This document shows positions 42,750 through 51,096 of a stretch of DNA of 58,055 bases, one piece after another. Numbering within the stretch: position 1 is the first letter of the stretch; every line of letters begins with the position of its first letter. Location of the stretch: assembly GCA_034189325.1 (NCBI GenBank), contig JAXHUM010000002.1, forward strand, positions 1-58,055, in the 5' to 3' direction. This DNA comes from JAXHUM01 sp034189325. GTDB lineage: Bacteria > Desulfobacterota > DSM-4660 > Desulfatiglandales > Desulfatiglandaceae. The translations under genes were made by a program, and so were the position numbers. The notes beneath the pieces are model-generated. The model was not told where the DNA came from. It saw only the letters and a program-made list of their open reading frames with translations, and made no database searches.

Positions 42750-43779
42750 TTTCAAAGCAACAGGCATAGGCAGCGTCCCCTATCTTGACGTTGATGCAAC
42801 ATGCCTGGAGATACTGGATCTTTTTCCTTCGATGCCCTTCTGGCCGCAGTTTGTCAAACGGAGCTACGTTGAAGGAATGAATATTCAATACACTGAGAAT
42901 CTCCCCCTTCTGAAGATCGACAAGCAGGAAAAATCCGTCGTCCTATCAACCGAAAAAGACCTGGGGTCGGAACTCGTCACATTTTATGATCATCTATTCG
43001 AACAAGACCTCGACTACTTTGCTATCAGCAGGGAGTATGCTCCCGGTCTTTACAGGTTGCTTGAGATGATCGATCAGGGTGATTCAGGCAATATCGATTA
43101 CATTAAGGGGCAGACAGTCGGTCCCATCACTTTTGCGGCAGCCATCATTGATCAGGAGGGAAAGCCTATCCTCCATAATCCCGAACTTTTCGAGGCCATG
43201 ACCAGAGGTCTGGCCATAAAGGCCCTCTGGCAGGTCCGGGAGCTGGGAAGGTCCGGAAAAAGGACGGTGATCTTCCTGGATGAGCCCTATCTCTCCGGTT
43301 TCGGATCCGCTTTTTCGTCTATTCAGCGCCATGAAGTCGTTGAGGCGCTTCAGATGTTTATCGGCTATCTCAAGGAGAATTCCGATACCCTGGTGGGCAT
43401 TCATTGCTGCGGCAATACCGATTGGTCCATGATCATAGAGGCTTCTCCTGATATCATTAACTTCGACGCCTACGGTTACATGGAATACTTTCTGCTCTAC
43501 CCGGATGATGTTCTGCGGTTTCTGAAGGGGGGGGGCATCATGGCCTGGGGCGTTGTGCCGACCTCGGAACGGATTGAAGGTGAGTCGTCAGAGGGACTTT
43601 CCTCAAGACTGGAGTCTGGTTTGAGTCAAATGGTTGAATGGGGAATCAGCCCTGATCTGCTTGCCCGACAATCGATTCTTACACCGGCATGCGGTATGGG
43701 GAGCATGGAACCTGAAGGAGCAGATACTGTCGTGAAATTGCTGTCCCTCCTCTCCCGACGGTGGGCCGCCCGATCTTAG
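42724..43779 (+). CDS. Core MetE-like methionine synthase / UROD-MetE family methyltransferase
   Basis: The 351-aa single-domain protein matches the C-terminal catalytic half of cobalamin-independent methionine synthase. Likely zinc ligands are visible in GIHCCGNTDW (His and Cys) and TPACGMGSMEPEGA (Cys). It begins FNFKATGIGSVPYLDVDA, typical of the core forms. It lacks the N-terminal folate-binding half of MetE, so the methyl donor may be a corrinoid protein rather than methyl-folate. That is inference from known core-MetE families. It could instead be a different MetE-superfamily thiol methyltransferase. It overlaps the TPR gene by 26 bp. Confidence 0.78.
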   Translation: MSQKNLPFNFKATGIGSVPYLDVDATCLEILDLFPSMPFWPQFVKRSYVEGMNIQYTENLPLLKIDKQEKSVVLSTEKDLGSELVTFYDHLFEQDLDYFAISREYAPGLYRLLEMIDQGDSGNIDYIKGQTVGPITFAAAIIDQEGKPILHNPELFEAMTRGLAIKALWQVRELGRSGKRTVIFLDEPYLSGFGSAFSSIQRHEVVEALQMFIGYLKENSDTLVGIHCCGNTDWSMIIEASPDIINFDAYGYMEYFLLYPDDVLRFLKGGGIMAWGVVPTSERIEGESSEGLSSRLESGLSQMVEWGISPDLLARQSILTPACGMGSMEPEGADTVVKLLSLLSRRWAARS

Positions 43780-43780
43780 A

Positions 43781-44782
43781 TCAGCTCCCGATCTTCTTCA
43801 TAACATTGTCAACATAGAGAAAGACTTTTTCAGTAATTCCGCCGATATCATCCTCATCCAGGTCCAGGAATTCAAGGGTCCTTTCATCCATCTCGTAGAG
43901 AATACTATCGATTCTCGTATCGTTTTCACCTGTAACAGCAATAAAATCGGCCAGGTGAACCAAAAAAGCCAGTCTGTCTTCATCTGAGTTGGAGGGGTCG
44001 TGATGGTAGGTTATGGCGCTGCTCAGGGCTTCAGGGAGACCCCAAATGTTGATAACCTCTGACCCGATCTCAGCGTGATCAAACCCAAAAACCTCCTTTT
44101 CCGCCTTAAGAAAGGATGTCTTTCCATCTTTTAGCAATTCCTCAATCTCATCCTTTCTCTCCAAGACATGTTCGTCAAGCATGACCTTTCCCACATCATG
44201 AATAAGCCCTGCTGTAAAAGCGTCGTTAGACAACTCAGGATACCTCGATTCCGCGAGGAGCCTCGAACCGATGGCAACGGCCAGTGAATGGCTCCAAAGG
44301 GCACCGGATTCCAGTTCATATCCTTTGAGTTTATCCGGTAAAAGGCCTTGCGTTCCGGCCATGATGATGATCTCCCGTAAGACCTCGCCGCCCAGCAATA
44401 CCGAGGCATGTCCGATGGACGTCACCCTCTGCTTGAGGCCGTAAAAGGCCGAGTTTGCCAGCTTAAGGGCCCTGACGGTGATCGCCTGGTCACTGGCTAT
44501 GGCAGTGGCAAGATCCTTCAGACCGGAGCTTTCATCAGAGACGATTTGTCTGGCTTTTACAACGACCTGAGGCATTGGGGGCAGGACTCCGGTCAGCTGC
44601 TGCAGGATCTTCTTTTTCAGTTCCTCGCCAACAGCCTTCTTTTTGGGCTCCTCTTTCGCCCTCAAATCAAACTTGATTGCCCATTTGCATGCGGGACAAG
44701 GAATAGTGAATTTCTTTCCCACGGGGAGCTTTTCATCAGGAATGTTGTAGACTTTGTGACAGTTGGGGCAATCTACTTTCAT
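43781..44782 (-). CDS. HDOD-domain protein with an N-terminal zinc ribbon
   Basis: The 333-aa protein opens with an MJ0042-type zinc ribbon (CPNCHKVYNIPDEKLP, then CPACKWAIKFD). After a Lys-rich linker comes an HDOD domain (about residues 65-265) with LPPMPQVVVKARQIV, ALKLANSAFYGL and an HDxxK-like GLIHDVGKVMLDEH. HDOD proteins take part in signalling, motility and stress control. The intact HD residues here leave hydrolase activity possible. AAGGA precedes the ATG. It converges with the MetE-like gene, 1 nt between stops. Confidence 0.88.
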   Translation of the reverse strand: MKVDCPNCHKVYNIPDEKLPVGKKFTIPCPACKWAIKFDLRAKEEPKKKAVGEELKKKILQQLTGVLPPMPQVVVKARQIVSDESSGLKDLATAIASDQAITVRALKLANSAFYGLKQRVTSIGHASVLLGGEVLREIIIMAGTQGLLPDKLKGYELESGALWSHSLAVAIGSRLLAESRYPELSNDAFTAGLIHDVGKVMLDEHVLERKDEIEELLKDGKTSFLKAEKEVFGFDHAEIGSEVINIWGLPEALSSAITYHHDPSNSDEDRLAFLVHLADFIAVTGENDTRIDSILYEMDERTLEFLDLDEDDIGGITEKVFLYVDNVMKKIGS

Positions 44783-44917
44783 CGTGTATTTTCCTTTCCA
44801 CTAGCTATCGAATATGAAGGAGCCGAATCAAGAAAAAACCTTATTTTCCCACATATGAAAGTTTTTGACAATTCACTTTTCAGGTATTAAGATGTTTTAT
44901 TTTGAGGCAGCGATTCA

Positions 44918-45005
44918 GGAGGGATGTCCGAGTGGTTTAAGGAGGCGGTCTTGAAAACCGTTGTCCCGAGAGGGACCGTGGGTTCGAATCCTACTCCCTC
45001 CGCCA
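44918..45005 (+). tRNA. tRNA-Ser (anticodon TGA)
   Basis: Acceptor GGAGGGA/TCCCTCC, D-arm with GAGTGGTTTAAGG, anticodon loop CTTGAAA (TGA, codon TCA), a long variable arm (TTGTCCCGAGAGGGACC) as in all serine tRNAs, and T-arm GTGGGTTCGAATCCTAC. G discriminator and encoded CCA. Confidence 0.96.
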
Positions 45006-45017
45006 AATCAACGTTGA

Positions 45018-45110
45018 GGAGAGATGGCCGAGTCGGCTGAAGGCGCTCGCCTGCTAAGCGAGTAAAGGGCGAAAGCTCTTTCGAGGGTTCGAATCCCTCT
45101 CTCTCCGCCA
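45018..45110 (+). tRNA. tRNA-Ser (anticodon GCT)
   Basis: Acceptor GGAGAGA/TCTCTCC, anticodon stem CTCGC/GCGAG with loop CTGCTAA (GCT, codon AGC), a long variable arm (AAAGGGCGAAAGCTCTTT) and T-arm GAGGGTTCGAATCCCTC. G discriminator and encoded CCA. It follows tRNA-Ser(TGA) by 12 bp, so both are probably on one transcript. Confidence 0.96.
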
Positions 45111-45178
45111 TTCTTTAACCAAAATATGCCAGGTCCGCCAGCCCTACCAGTCGTCACGAAGCCCATCTTTTCTTTCGA

Positions 45179-45442
45179 TTACACCCTTTCCAAAAAATCG
45201 CGCAAGGCCGGCCTGATATAGTGCCGGCTGAGATCGAAGCGTTTAAGGGCCCTTCCGAGGGTTCGGGTCTTCTCTCCCACGTCAACCGTCGTGCTTATAA
45301 TAACGACCTGCTTGTCCCTCACTCGACACAGACCTCCCCTCGATCCGAAGACTATTTCGCTCTCGAGATTTTCATATCGTACTTCAATGCCCAGTTGATG
45401 GGCCAGTGCTTCAAGATGATCCAGCATGTGCGAGTCATCCAT
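45179..45442 (-). CDS. Conserved hypothetical protein (87 aa)
   Basis: The protein is 87 aa with AAAGGA 7 nt before the ATG. It contains an N-terminal helix (HMLDHLEALAHQLGIEV), a beta segment rich in Val (CRVRDKQVVIISTTVDV) and a C-terminal basic helix (LGRALKRFDLSRHYIRPALRD). There is no signal peptide. It lies about 100 bp after mdh on the same strand and may be its last operon gene. I do not recognise the family. Confidence 0.7.
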   Translation of the reverse strand: MDDSHMLDHLEALAHQLGIEVRYENLESEIVFGSRGGLCRVRDKQVVIISTTVDVGEKTRTLGRALKRFDLSRHYIRPALRDFLERV

Positions 45443-45546
45443 GCCGAATTCCTTTCATGCCGGCTTGCCTGCCCATTGTTTGAGAAAGACATCCACGCCT
45501 TATTGACGTTCAGCTTCCAAATCATCTGTGAAGCACGGCAAGGAGA

Positions 45547-46485
45547 TCATTTACTCAGGCGTTTGATATCATCCACCAGTTGACGTACGGCCTGGGCCGA
45601 ATGGTCGAGGGCCTTTTTTTCATCATCCGTGAGAGTGATCTCTACGACCTCTTCGACACCACCTTCTCCCAACTTCACGGGGACCCCGATAAACAGGTCA
45701 TTGATCCCATACTCTCCGTTTAGACAGGCGGCGCAGGGAAGTATCTTTTTCTTGTCCTTTAAAATAGCCTCCGCCATCTCCACTGCGGCGGAAGAGGGGG
45801 CATAGTAGGCGCTCCCTGTTTTCAGGAGTCCGACTATTTCCGCACCGCCGTTTCTCGTCCTTTCAACCAGTGCATCGATCCGTTCAGGAGACATCAGCTC
45901 CGTAATAGGGATCCCTGCGACTGTAGAGTATCGAGGCAGGGGCACCATGGTATCCCCATGACCGCCCAGGACAAAGGCGTGGGTATTCTCAACAGAGACA
46001 TTCAACTCCATCGCGATGAAAGCGCGAAAACGGGCGGAGTCAAGGACACCGGCCATCCCGATGACCCTGTTCTTGGGGAATCCACTCACATCGTAGGCCA
46101 CGTGGCACATGGCGTCGAGGGGATTACTGACAATGATCAAAATGGCGTTGGGTGCCACATCCTTGACCTCTTGGACCACCGAACTCATGATCCCCATGTT
46201 GGTCACCAGGAGGTCGTCCCGGCTCATGCCCGGTTTTCTCGGTATGCCCGCTGTAATGATAACGATATCCGAGTCCTTGGCTTCAGAGTAATCGCCGGTC
46301 GATCCTGTGATCTTCGAATCATGCTTCTCAACCGGTGCCGCCTCTGTCAGATCCAGGGCCTTTCCAGCAGGGACACCGTCGACCACGTCAATCATGACAA
46401 CATCCGCCAGCTCCTTTTCAGCCAATCGCATCGCAGCTGTCGCTCCCACATTTCCAGCCCCGATAACGGTTACTTTTTTCTTCAT
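45547..46485 (-). CDS. mdh: Malate dehydrogenase (LDH-like type)
   Basis: The 312-aa NAD-dependent enzyme interconverts malate and oxaloacetate. It has the Rossmann motif VIGAGNVGATAA, the substrate-loop Arg residues in GIPRKPGMSRDD (RKPGMSR marks malate rather than lactate), VTNMGI and the catalytic His in LGGHGDTMVPLPRYS. In a sulfate reducer it may work in an oxidative or reductive TCA route. AAAGGAG precedes the ATG, and the promoter is at 46608-46636. Confidence 0.96.
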   Translation of the reverse strand: MKKKVTVIGAGNVGATAAMRLAEKELADVVMIDVVDGVPAGKALDLTEAAPVEKHDSKITGSTGDYSEAKDSDIVIITAGIPRKPGMSRDDLLVTNMGIMSSVVQEVKDVAPNAILIIVSNPLDAMCHVAYDVSGFPKNRVIGMAGVLDSARFRAFIAMELNVSVENTHAFVLGGHGDTMVPLPRYSTVAGIPITELMSPERIDALVERTRNGGAEIVGLLKTGSAYYAPSSAAVEMAEAILKDKKKILPCAACLNGEYGINDLFIGVPVKLGEGGVEEVVEITLTDDEKKALDHSAQAVRQLVDDIKRLSK

Positions 46486-46607
46486 CTTGATTCTCCTTTC
46501 ATTGAACAGGGTTTGACTGATATCCTCTCAAGAGAGCCCTGCAGAAGTCCCAGACGCCGGGGAGGGACCTTTTGAGAAGGCTTAAAAATAGTCTGCAAGT
46601 GGATCGG

Positions 46608-46636
46608 ATTATAGGAAAAAGGGGAAACATGGTCAA
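46608..46636 (-). promoter_or_regulatory. mdh promoter
   Basis: On the minus strand TTGACC (46631-46636) is followed after 17 nt by a perfect TATAAT (46608-46613). Start near 46601, leader about 115 nt. It overlaps the gap just past the stop of the ABC exporter gene. Confidence 0.7.
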
Positions 46637-46661
46637 CCAATAAGCAAGCTTCTCAGTGATT

Positions 46662-48773
46662 TCACTCTTCGGCTTCCCTGATTCTGTTCAGCCTGTAATA
46701 GACCCCTTCGAGAGACATAAGCGTCTCGTGGGACCCCTGCTCGACGATCCGACCTTTATGCATGACCAGGATCCTGTCTGCGTTTCGAATCGTTGAGAGC
46801 CTGTGGGCCACAACCAGGGTGGTTCTTTGGGCCGTCATTTCGGATATAGCCCTTTTGATAAGTCTTTCCGTCTCCGGATCGACGCTTGAGGTCGCCTCGT
46901 CAAGGATCAGTATCTTCGGATCAGCTGCCAGGGCCCTGGCAAAGGAGAGGAGTTGACGTTGGCCACCTGAAAGGGTCGAACCCCTCTCCCCGATCTCATA
47001 TTCCAATTTCTCGGGAAGCTTTTCCACAAAAGAGAGGGCATTCACCTTTTGCGCAGCCCTCACAACCTCCTTTTGTCCGATACCGGGTCGTCCCAACGTG
47101 ATATTCTCAGAGAGGCTCCCGGAAAAGAGAAAGACATCCTGCATGCAAAACCCCATATGGGATCGAAGACGGTTTTTCGGCCACTGCCTCAGGTCGACAG
47201 AATCAAGGAGGACCCTGCCCTTGTCAGGATCGTACAATCGTTCGACGAGGTTGACGAGCGTGGTCTTTCCCGAGCCTGTGGCGCCCACAACGGCGATCAT
47301 CTCTCCCGGGTTCACGTCAAAGGAGATATCTTCGAGAACAGGGACCCCTTCCTGGTATGAAAATGAGACTCCCTGAAAGCTCAGTTCTCCCTTCACATCA
47401 TCAGGCGCTTTCGGGGATTCAGGCTCGGGAATGATCTCCTTGTGGTCGATAAACTCAAAGATGCGTTCGGTGGAGGCCATGGCCGCCTGCATAATATTGT
47501 ACTTCTCCGAGATATCCCGGATAGGCTTGAAAAACATCTGGATATAACTGATAAAGGCCACGAGCGCGCCCAGGCTGAGCTGTTCCTCAATAACGCGACC
47601 GCCCCCGTACCAGATGAGGAGGGCGACGGCCAGAGAGGAGAGGAGTTCCATGAGCGGCATGAAAAGGGAGAATACCTTGATCTGTTTCATGCCGGCCAGG
47701 TAGTTTTTGTGATTGATCCGGTCAAAGGCGTCCATCTGAAATTTTTCGGTGGCAAAGAGTTGGATAGCACTCATGCCGGAAAGGCGCTCCTGGAGAAACG
47801 CGTTGATCCTGGCAACCGTGGCCCTGAGTTCTCTGAATGCCTGCCTTGCCAGTTTGCTGAACAGAAAGGCAAGACCGAAGATAAAGGGGAGGATTAGAAA
47901 AGAGACAAGGGCCAGTCTCCAGTTGAGGTATAGCAGCACAGCCAGGATACCGGTCAGAAGAAAGAAGTCCTTCAACAGGGTCACGAAGACGGACTTAAAC
48001 ATCTCGTTGAGATTTTCCACATCATTGGTCACCCGGGTGACGAGGCGTCCAATCGGATGCCTGTCAAAAAAACGGATGGCCTGATGCTCTATACGACTGA
48101 AGAGTTCAAGCCTTATGTCCTGCATGATATGTTGCCCGGCGTATTCAAGGGTATAGTACTCGACATAGCTGATCCCGAAGGACAAGAGGATTAAGACCAG
48201 GAATAGGGAGCCGATCATGAAGACGCCATGAATGTCTCGGGCTCTCAGTTTGAGGAGATCTTCTCTGTCCATGGAATCAATAGCTGAGTAGGGAATCAGG
48301 ATGCCTCGATCCCTCATCTCATAAAAGGGCAGGCCTGTTTCCAATAGGGCCGTGACCTCTGGATTCTCTTCCATAGATCTGTAGAATCGTTCCGTGGTAA
48401 TAATCCCCAGTGACCTGTACATATGCAGTTGTGCCGGGTCAATCTCTTTGATATCCAGGCTGGAAATGACCGCGAGATCGTTTTCCCTGTTTTTCTCCAC
48501 CAGATGCCCGTATTGCCTGGTGAATTCCAAGGCCTTCTCTCCTTGTCCGTCCAGATCCACACGATACCATGAGGCGAGAATATAGCGGTCAATCGCTATC
48601 TTGGAGAGATAGGGGGCTGCCAGGTCCAGGAGGGTAACCACGACAGCCAGCACAAGGGCGACGAGGATGCGGGTCTTGTAGGCGAGGGCATAGAGGGCAA
48701 GCCGTTTAAGCAGCTTGATATCATAGGGTTTTCCGAGCCGACCCTTTTCGATGTATCCGTACTCCCCAAACAT
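46662..48773 (-). CDS. ABC exporter, YheH/BmrD-like subunit with extracellular insertion
   Basis: The 703-aa half transporter has a six-helix membrane domain and a C-terminal ATPase with Walker A GATGSGKTT, signature TLSGGQRQ, Walker B ILILDEATSSVD (intact catalytic Glu) and the switch His in VAHRLST. Between helices 1 and 2, residues about 66-182 form an extra domain of some 115 residues facing outward, which ordinary exporters lack. This matches BmrD/YheH of Firmicutes. It starts 2 nt after its partner, so the two form a heterodimer. The likely role is drug or lipid export; the substrate is unknown. Confidence 0.9.
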   Translation of the reverse strand: MFGEYGYIEKGRLGKPYDIKLLKRLALYALAYKTRILVALVLAVVVTLLDLAAPYLSKIAIDRYILASWYRVDLDGQGEKALEFTRQYGHLVEKNRENDLAVISSLDIKEIDPAQLHMYRSLGIITTERFYRSMEENPEVTALLETGLPFYEMRDRGILIPYSAIDSMDREDLLKLRARDIHGVFMIGSLFLVLILLSFGISYVEYYTLEYAGQHIMQDIRLELFSRIEHQAIRFFDRHPIGRLVTRVTNDVENLNEMFKSVFVTLLKDFFLLTGILAVLLYLNWRLALVSFLILPFIFGLAFLFSKLARQAFRELRATVARINAFLQERLSGMSAIQLFATEKFQMDAFDRINHKNYLAGMKQIKVFSLFMPLMELLSSLAVALLIWYGGGRVIEEQLSLGALVAFISYIQMFFKPIRDISEKYNIMQAAMASTERIFEFIDHKEIIPEPESPKAPDDVKGELSFQGVSFSYQEGVPVLEDISFDVNPGEMIAVVGATGSGKTTLVNLVERLYDPDKGRVLLDSVDLRQWPKNRLRSHMGFCMQDVFLFSGSLSENITLGRPGIGQKEVVRAAQKVNALSFVEKLPEKLEYEIGERGSTLSGGQRQLLSFARALAADPKILILDEATSSVDPETERLIKRAISEMTAQRTTLVVAHRLSTIRNADRILVMHKGRIVEQGSHETLMSLEGVYYRLNRIREAEE

Positions 48774-48775
48774 GT

Positions 48776-50572
48776 TTAGGTGAACTCCTTTTCCAGTTCT
48801 CTTTCAATAAAGTGCCTTTGATAGATCCTGGCATACATCCCTTCCCGCTTGATCAGGTCCCCATGTGTCCCCTGCTCGGCGATCCTACCGCCATCCATCA
48901 CTATGATCCGATCGGCCATACTGATCGTCGAGGTCCTGTGGGAGACAATGAGCGTTGTCCTATTCCTTCTTAATTCATAGATATTGTTCAGTATTCTCTC
49001 TTCGGTCAATGTGTCCACCATGGAAAGGGCATCGTCGAGGATCAGGATCGGTGGATCCTGGATCAGGGCCCGGGCAATGGTCAGACGCTGTCTCTGTCCG
49101 CCGGAAAGGGTCACCCCTCTCTCCCCCAGTCTCGTGTCCAATCCCTGTTCAAGGGCCTCAATATCATCCTGGATACCAGCCGTAACAAGGGCCCTTTCAA
49201 GGGTGTCGTCAGAGACGTCCTCGCGGCCGAAAAGGACATTGTTCCGGACAGTATCCGAGAAAATAATGATCTCCTGGGACACAAAGCCTATGTTTTCTCT
49301 GAGCCTCTTCAGCGGAATACGACGGATATCCATGCCGTCGACAAAGAGGGTCTGTTCGGGAGGGTCGATCAGGCGCGGTATAAGATGAAGGAGGGTGGTC
49401 TTTCCGGTGCCGACACGACCGATCAACGCCACTGTTTCGCCCGGGGCGATCCGTAACGAGATGTCTTTTAGGGTGTTATGTTCATGTCCGGGGTAGGTGA
49501 AATCAAGGCCCCTCACACGAATCTCACCTTTGATTTCCCCATCCTCTATGGGCTGGGCAGGGTCTTGAATCTCAGGGGTCTCATCCAGGATCCTATTGAT
49601 TCGGCGCATAGACGCGGACCCCCTCTGGATGAGATTGGTGACCCAACCCATGGCCATCATAGGCCAGGTGAGGAGATTGAGGTAACTGATAAAGGCAACA
49701 AAATCGCCCGTACTGATGTCTCCCAGAATGGTCAGACGTCCGCCGAGCCAGATGACGACGGCAATTCCCAGGTTGGTAAAGATTGCCATCATGGGAAAAA
49801 AGAGGGCAAGGGTCCTGGCCAGGTCCATGTTTTCACGAATGTACTTCCGGCCCTCCTTCTCTACTCGATCCTTTTCCCACTCCTCCCGGCCATAGGTCTT
49901 GATGACCCTGATACCGGCAAAGGCCTCCCTGACCTGTTCGGTAAGGTGTGAGAAGGTGTCCTGGACACGCTCGAAGCCGGAGGACATCCGCCGTGTCAGG
50001 GTCCAGGAAAAAAGGATGATGACAGGGGCCGGAATAAGGGAAATGAGGGTCAATCGGGTGCTGATCGACATCATGAATCCGATGGCGGCAGTCCCCAGGA
50101 CTATCCCATCGGTCAGGGCGACGATACCCATGCCGGCGGCCATACGAATCGCATTCAGATCATTCACCGCCATGGCCATAATGTCACCGCTTTTTGTCCT
50201 CTGGTAAAAGGAAAAGGAGAGCTTCTGGAGATGTTCGTAGAGATCTCGTCTCAGGCCCTTTTCCACCACCCTCGCGTGACCCAGGATAAGGTGCCTCCAC
50301 ACGTACCGGAACAGGGCAATCAACGAGGCAATTGCCAGAATAGCGAGGCCGTGCTTGAGTAAGAGCTCTTGCGTGCCGGCCCTGACGGTCAAGAGGTCGA
50401 CCGCCCGCTTAATGACCTGGGGAATGAGGAGTTGAAGGAAGTCCACCAATAGGAGGCACACGAATCCCAGCGCGAGAGACCACCGATTCCTGATGAAATA
50501 TCGCTTGAGGGGGTGGAAGTCTTTGGAGATACGTCCCAGAAATCTGAAAGGTCTTTCCATGGAAAAGGACAT
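48776..50572 (-). CDS. ABC exporter, YheI/BmrC-like subunit with degenerate Walker B
   Basis: This half transporter (about 598 aa from ATG 50572) has six membrane helices, Walker A GRVGTGKTT and signature TLSGGQRQRL. Its Walker B reads ILILDDALSMVD, with Asp in place of the catalytic Glu. The same change marks BmrC and MdlA, and means one of the two ATP sites of the heterodimer is degenerate. The start is uncertain: an ATG at 50656 would add 28 residues, and one at 50560 would remove 4. None has a good ribosome site. It is the upstream partner of the 46662-48773 gene. Confidence 0.88.
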   Translation of the reverse strand: MSFSMERPFRFLGRISKDFHPLKRYFIRNRWSLALGFVCLLLVDFLQLLIPQVIKRAVDLLTVRAGTQELLLKHGLAILAIASLIALFRYVWRHLILGHARVVEKGLRRDLYEHLQKLSFSFYQRTKSGDIMAMAVNDLNAIRMAAGMGIVALTDGIVLGTAAIGFMMSISTRLTLISLIPAPVIILFSWTLTRRMSSGFERVQDTFSHLTEQVREAFAGIRVIKTYGREEWEKDRVEKEGRKYIRENMDLARTLALFFPMMAIFTNLGIAVVIWLGGRLTILGDISTGDFVAFISYLNLLTWPMMAMGWVTNLIQRGSASMRRINRILDETPEIQDPAQPIEDGEIKGEIRVRGLDFTYPGHEHNTLKDISLRIAPGETVALIGRVGTGKTTLLHLIPRLIDPPEQTLFVDGMDIRRIPLKRLRENIGFVSQEIIIFSDTVRNNVLFGREDVSDDTLERALVTAGIQDDIEALEQGLDTRLGERGVTLSGGQRQRLTIARALIQDPPILILDDALSMVDTLTEERILNNIYELRRNRTTLIVSHRTSTISMADRIIVMDGGRIAEQGTHGDLIKREGMYARIYQRHFIERELEKEFT

Positions 50573-51096
50573 ACAGAACAGGTTATGAAATGTCAATCCT
50601 GTGGAGGCATTTCTCCCACGAGAAGTATTCTCAAGGAGGAAAAACCTCTGCTCCATGGCAAGAGCGGCCTATAATGGGTTGCCTATTGCTTATGGGTTGT
50701 GTAATTTACCAATCGGTTCGTATTCTTCATTTCAGTAAATTGTCCGGAGAACCAGAGCAGCACGTTCCCGATCCAGGGGTAAGGACTTTTATAAAAGGGG
50801 AGAAAAATAGGAGAGGAATATAAGTCCTTGGAGGATCACTCAGTGGATGAAAAGCCTGTTTTCCCTTTAAGGACCATCACTGAGACGGAAATCTTCAACC
50901 GATACCAGATATGTTGCCAAGACTGCCTTGGAGGGTTGTATCGCCCATGGCATGCTTAGATTCAGAAAGGAGAGGTCGTGGCCTCCTATATCATGAAATG
51001 CCTTTGCGGAAAGAGGCCACCAAACACCTCACAAGATGAGTAAACCGACTAACTTTATCAATTACGACTAAATCCATGACAGAAAAGGAGGGTGGG
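50573..51096. other. Intergenic region between the ABC exporter and liuB
   Basis: About 520 bp between divergent genes. An inverted repeat pairs AAGGACTT (50781-50788) with AAGTCCTT (50822-50829). No convincing promoter or gene was found, and a 77-codon frame in the left part lacks a ribosome site and family features. Confidence 0.35.

Noticed and set aside
44887..45111. A 74-codon minus-strand reading frame antisense to both tRNA-Ser genes
   Set aside because: Its translation (EREGFEPSKELSPFTRLAG) is the well-known false protein produced by reading tRNA-Ser genes backwards. The tRNA cloverleaves explain the sequence fully.
50590..50823. A 77-codon plus-strand frame upstream of liuB
   Set aside because: It overlaps the start of the divergent ABC exporter gene and lacks a ribosome site.
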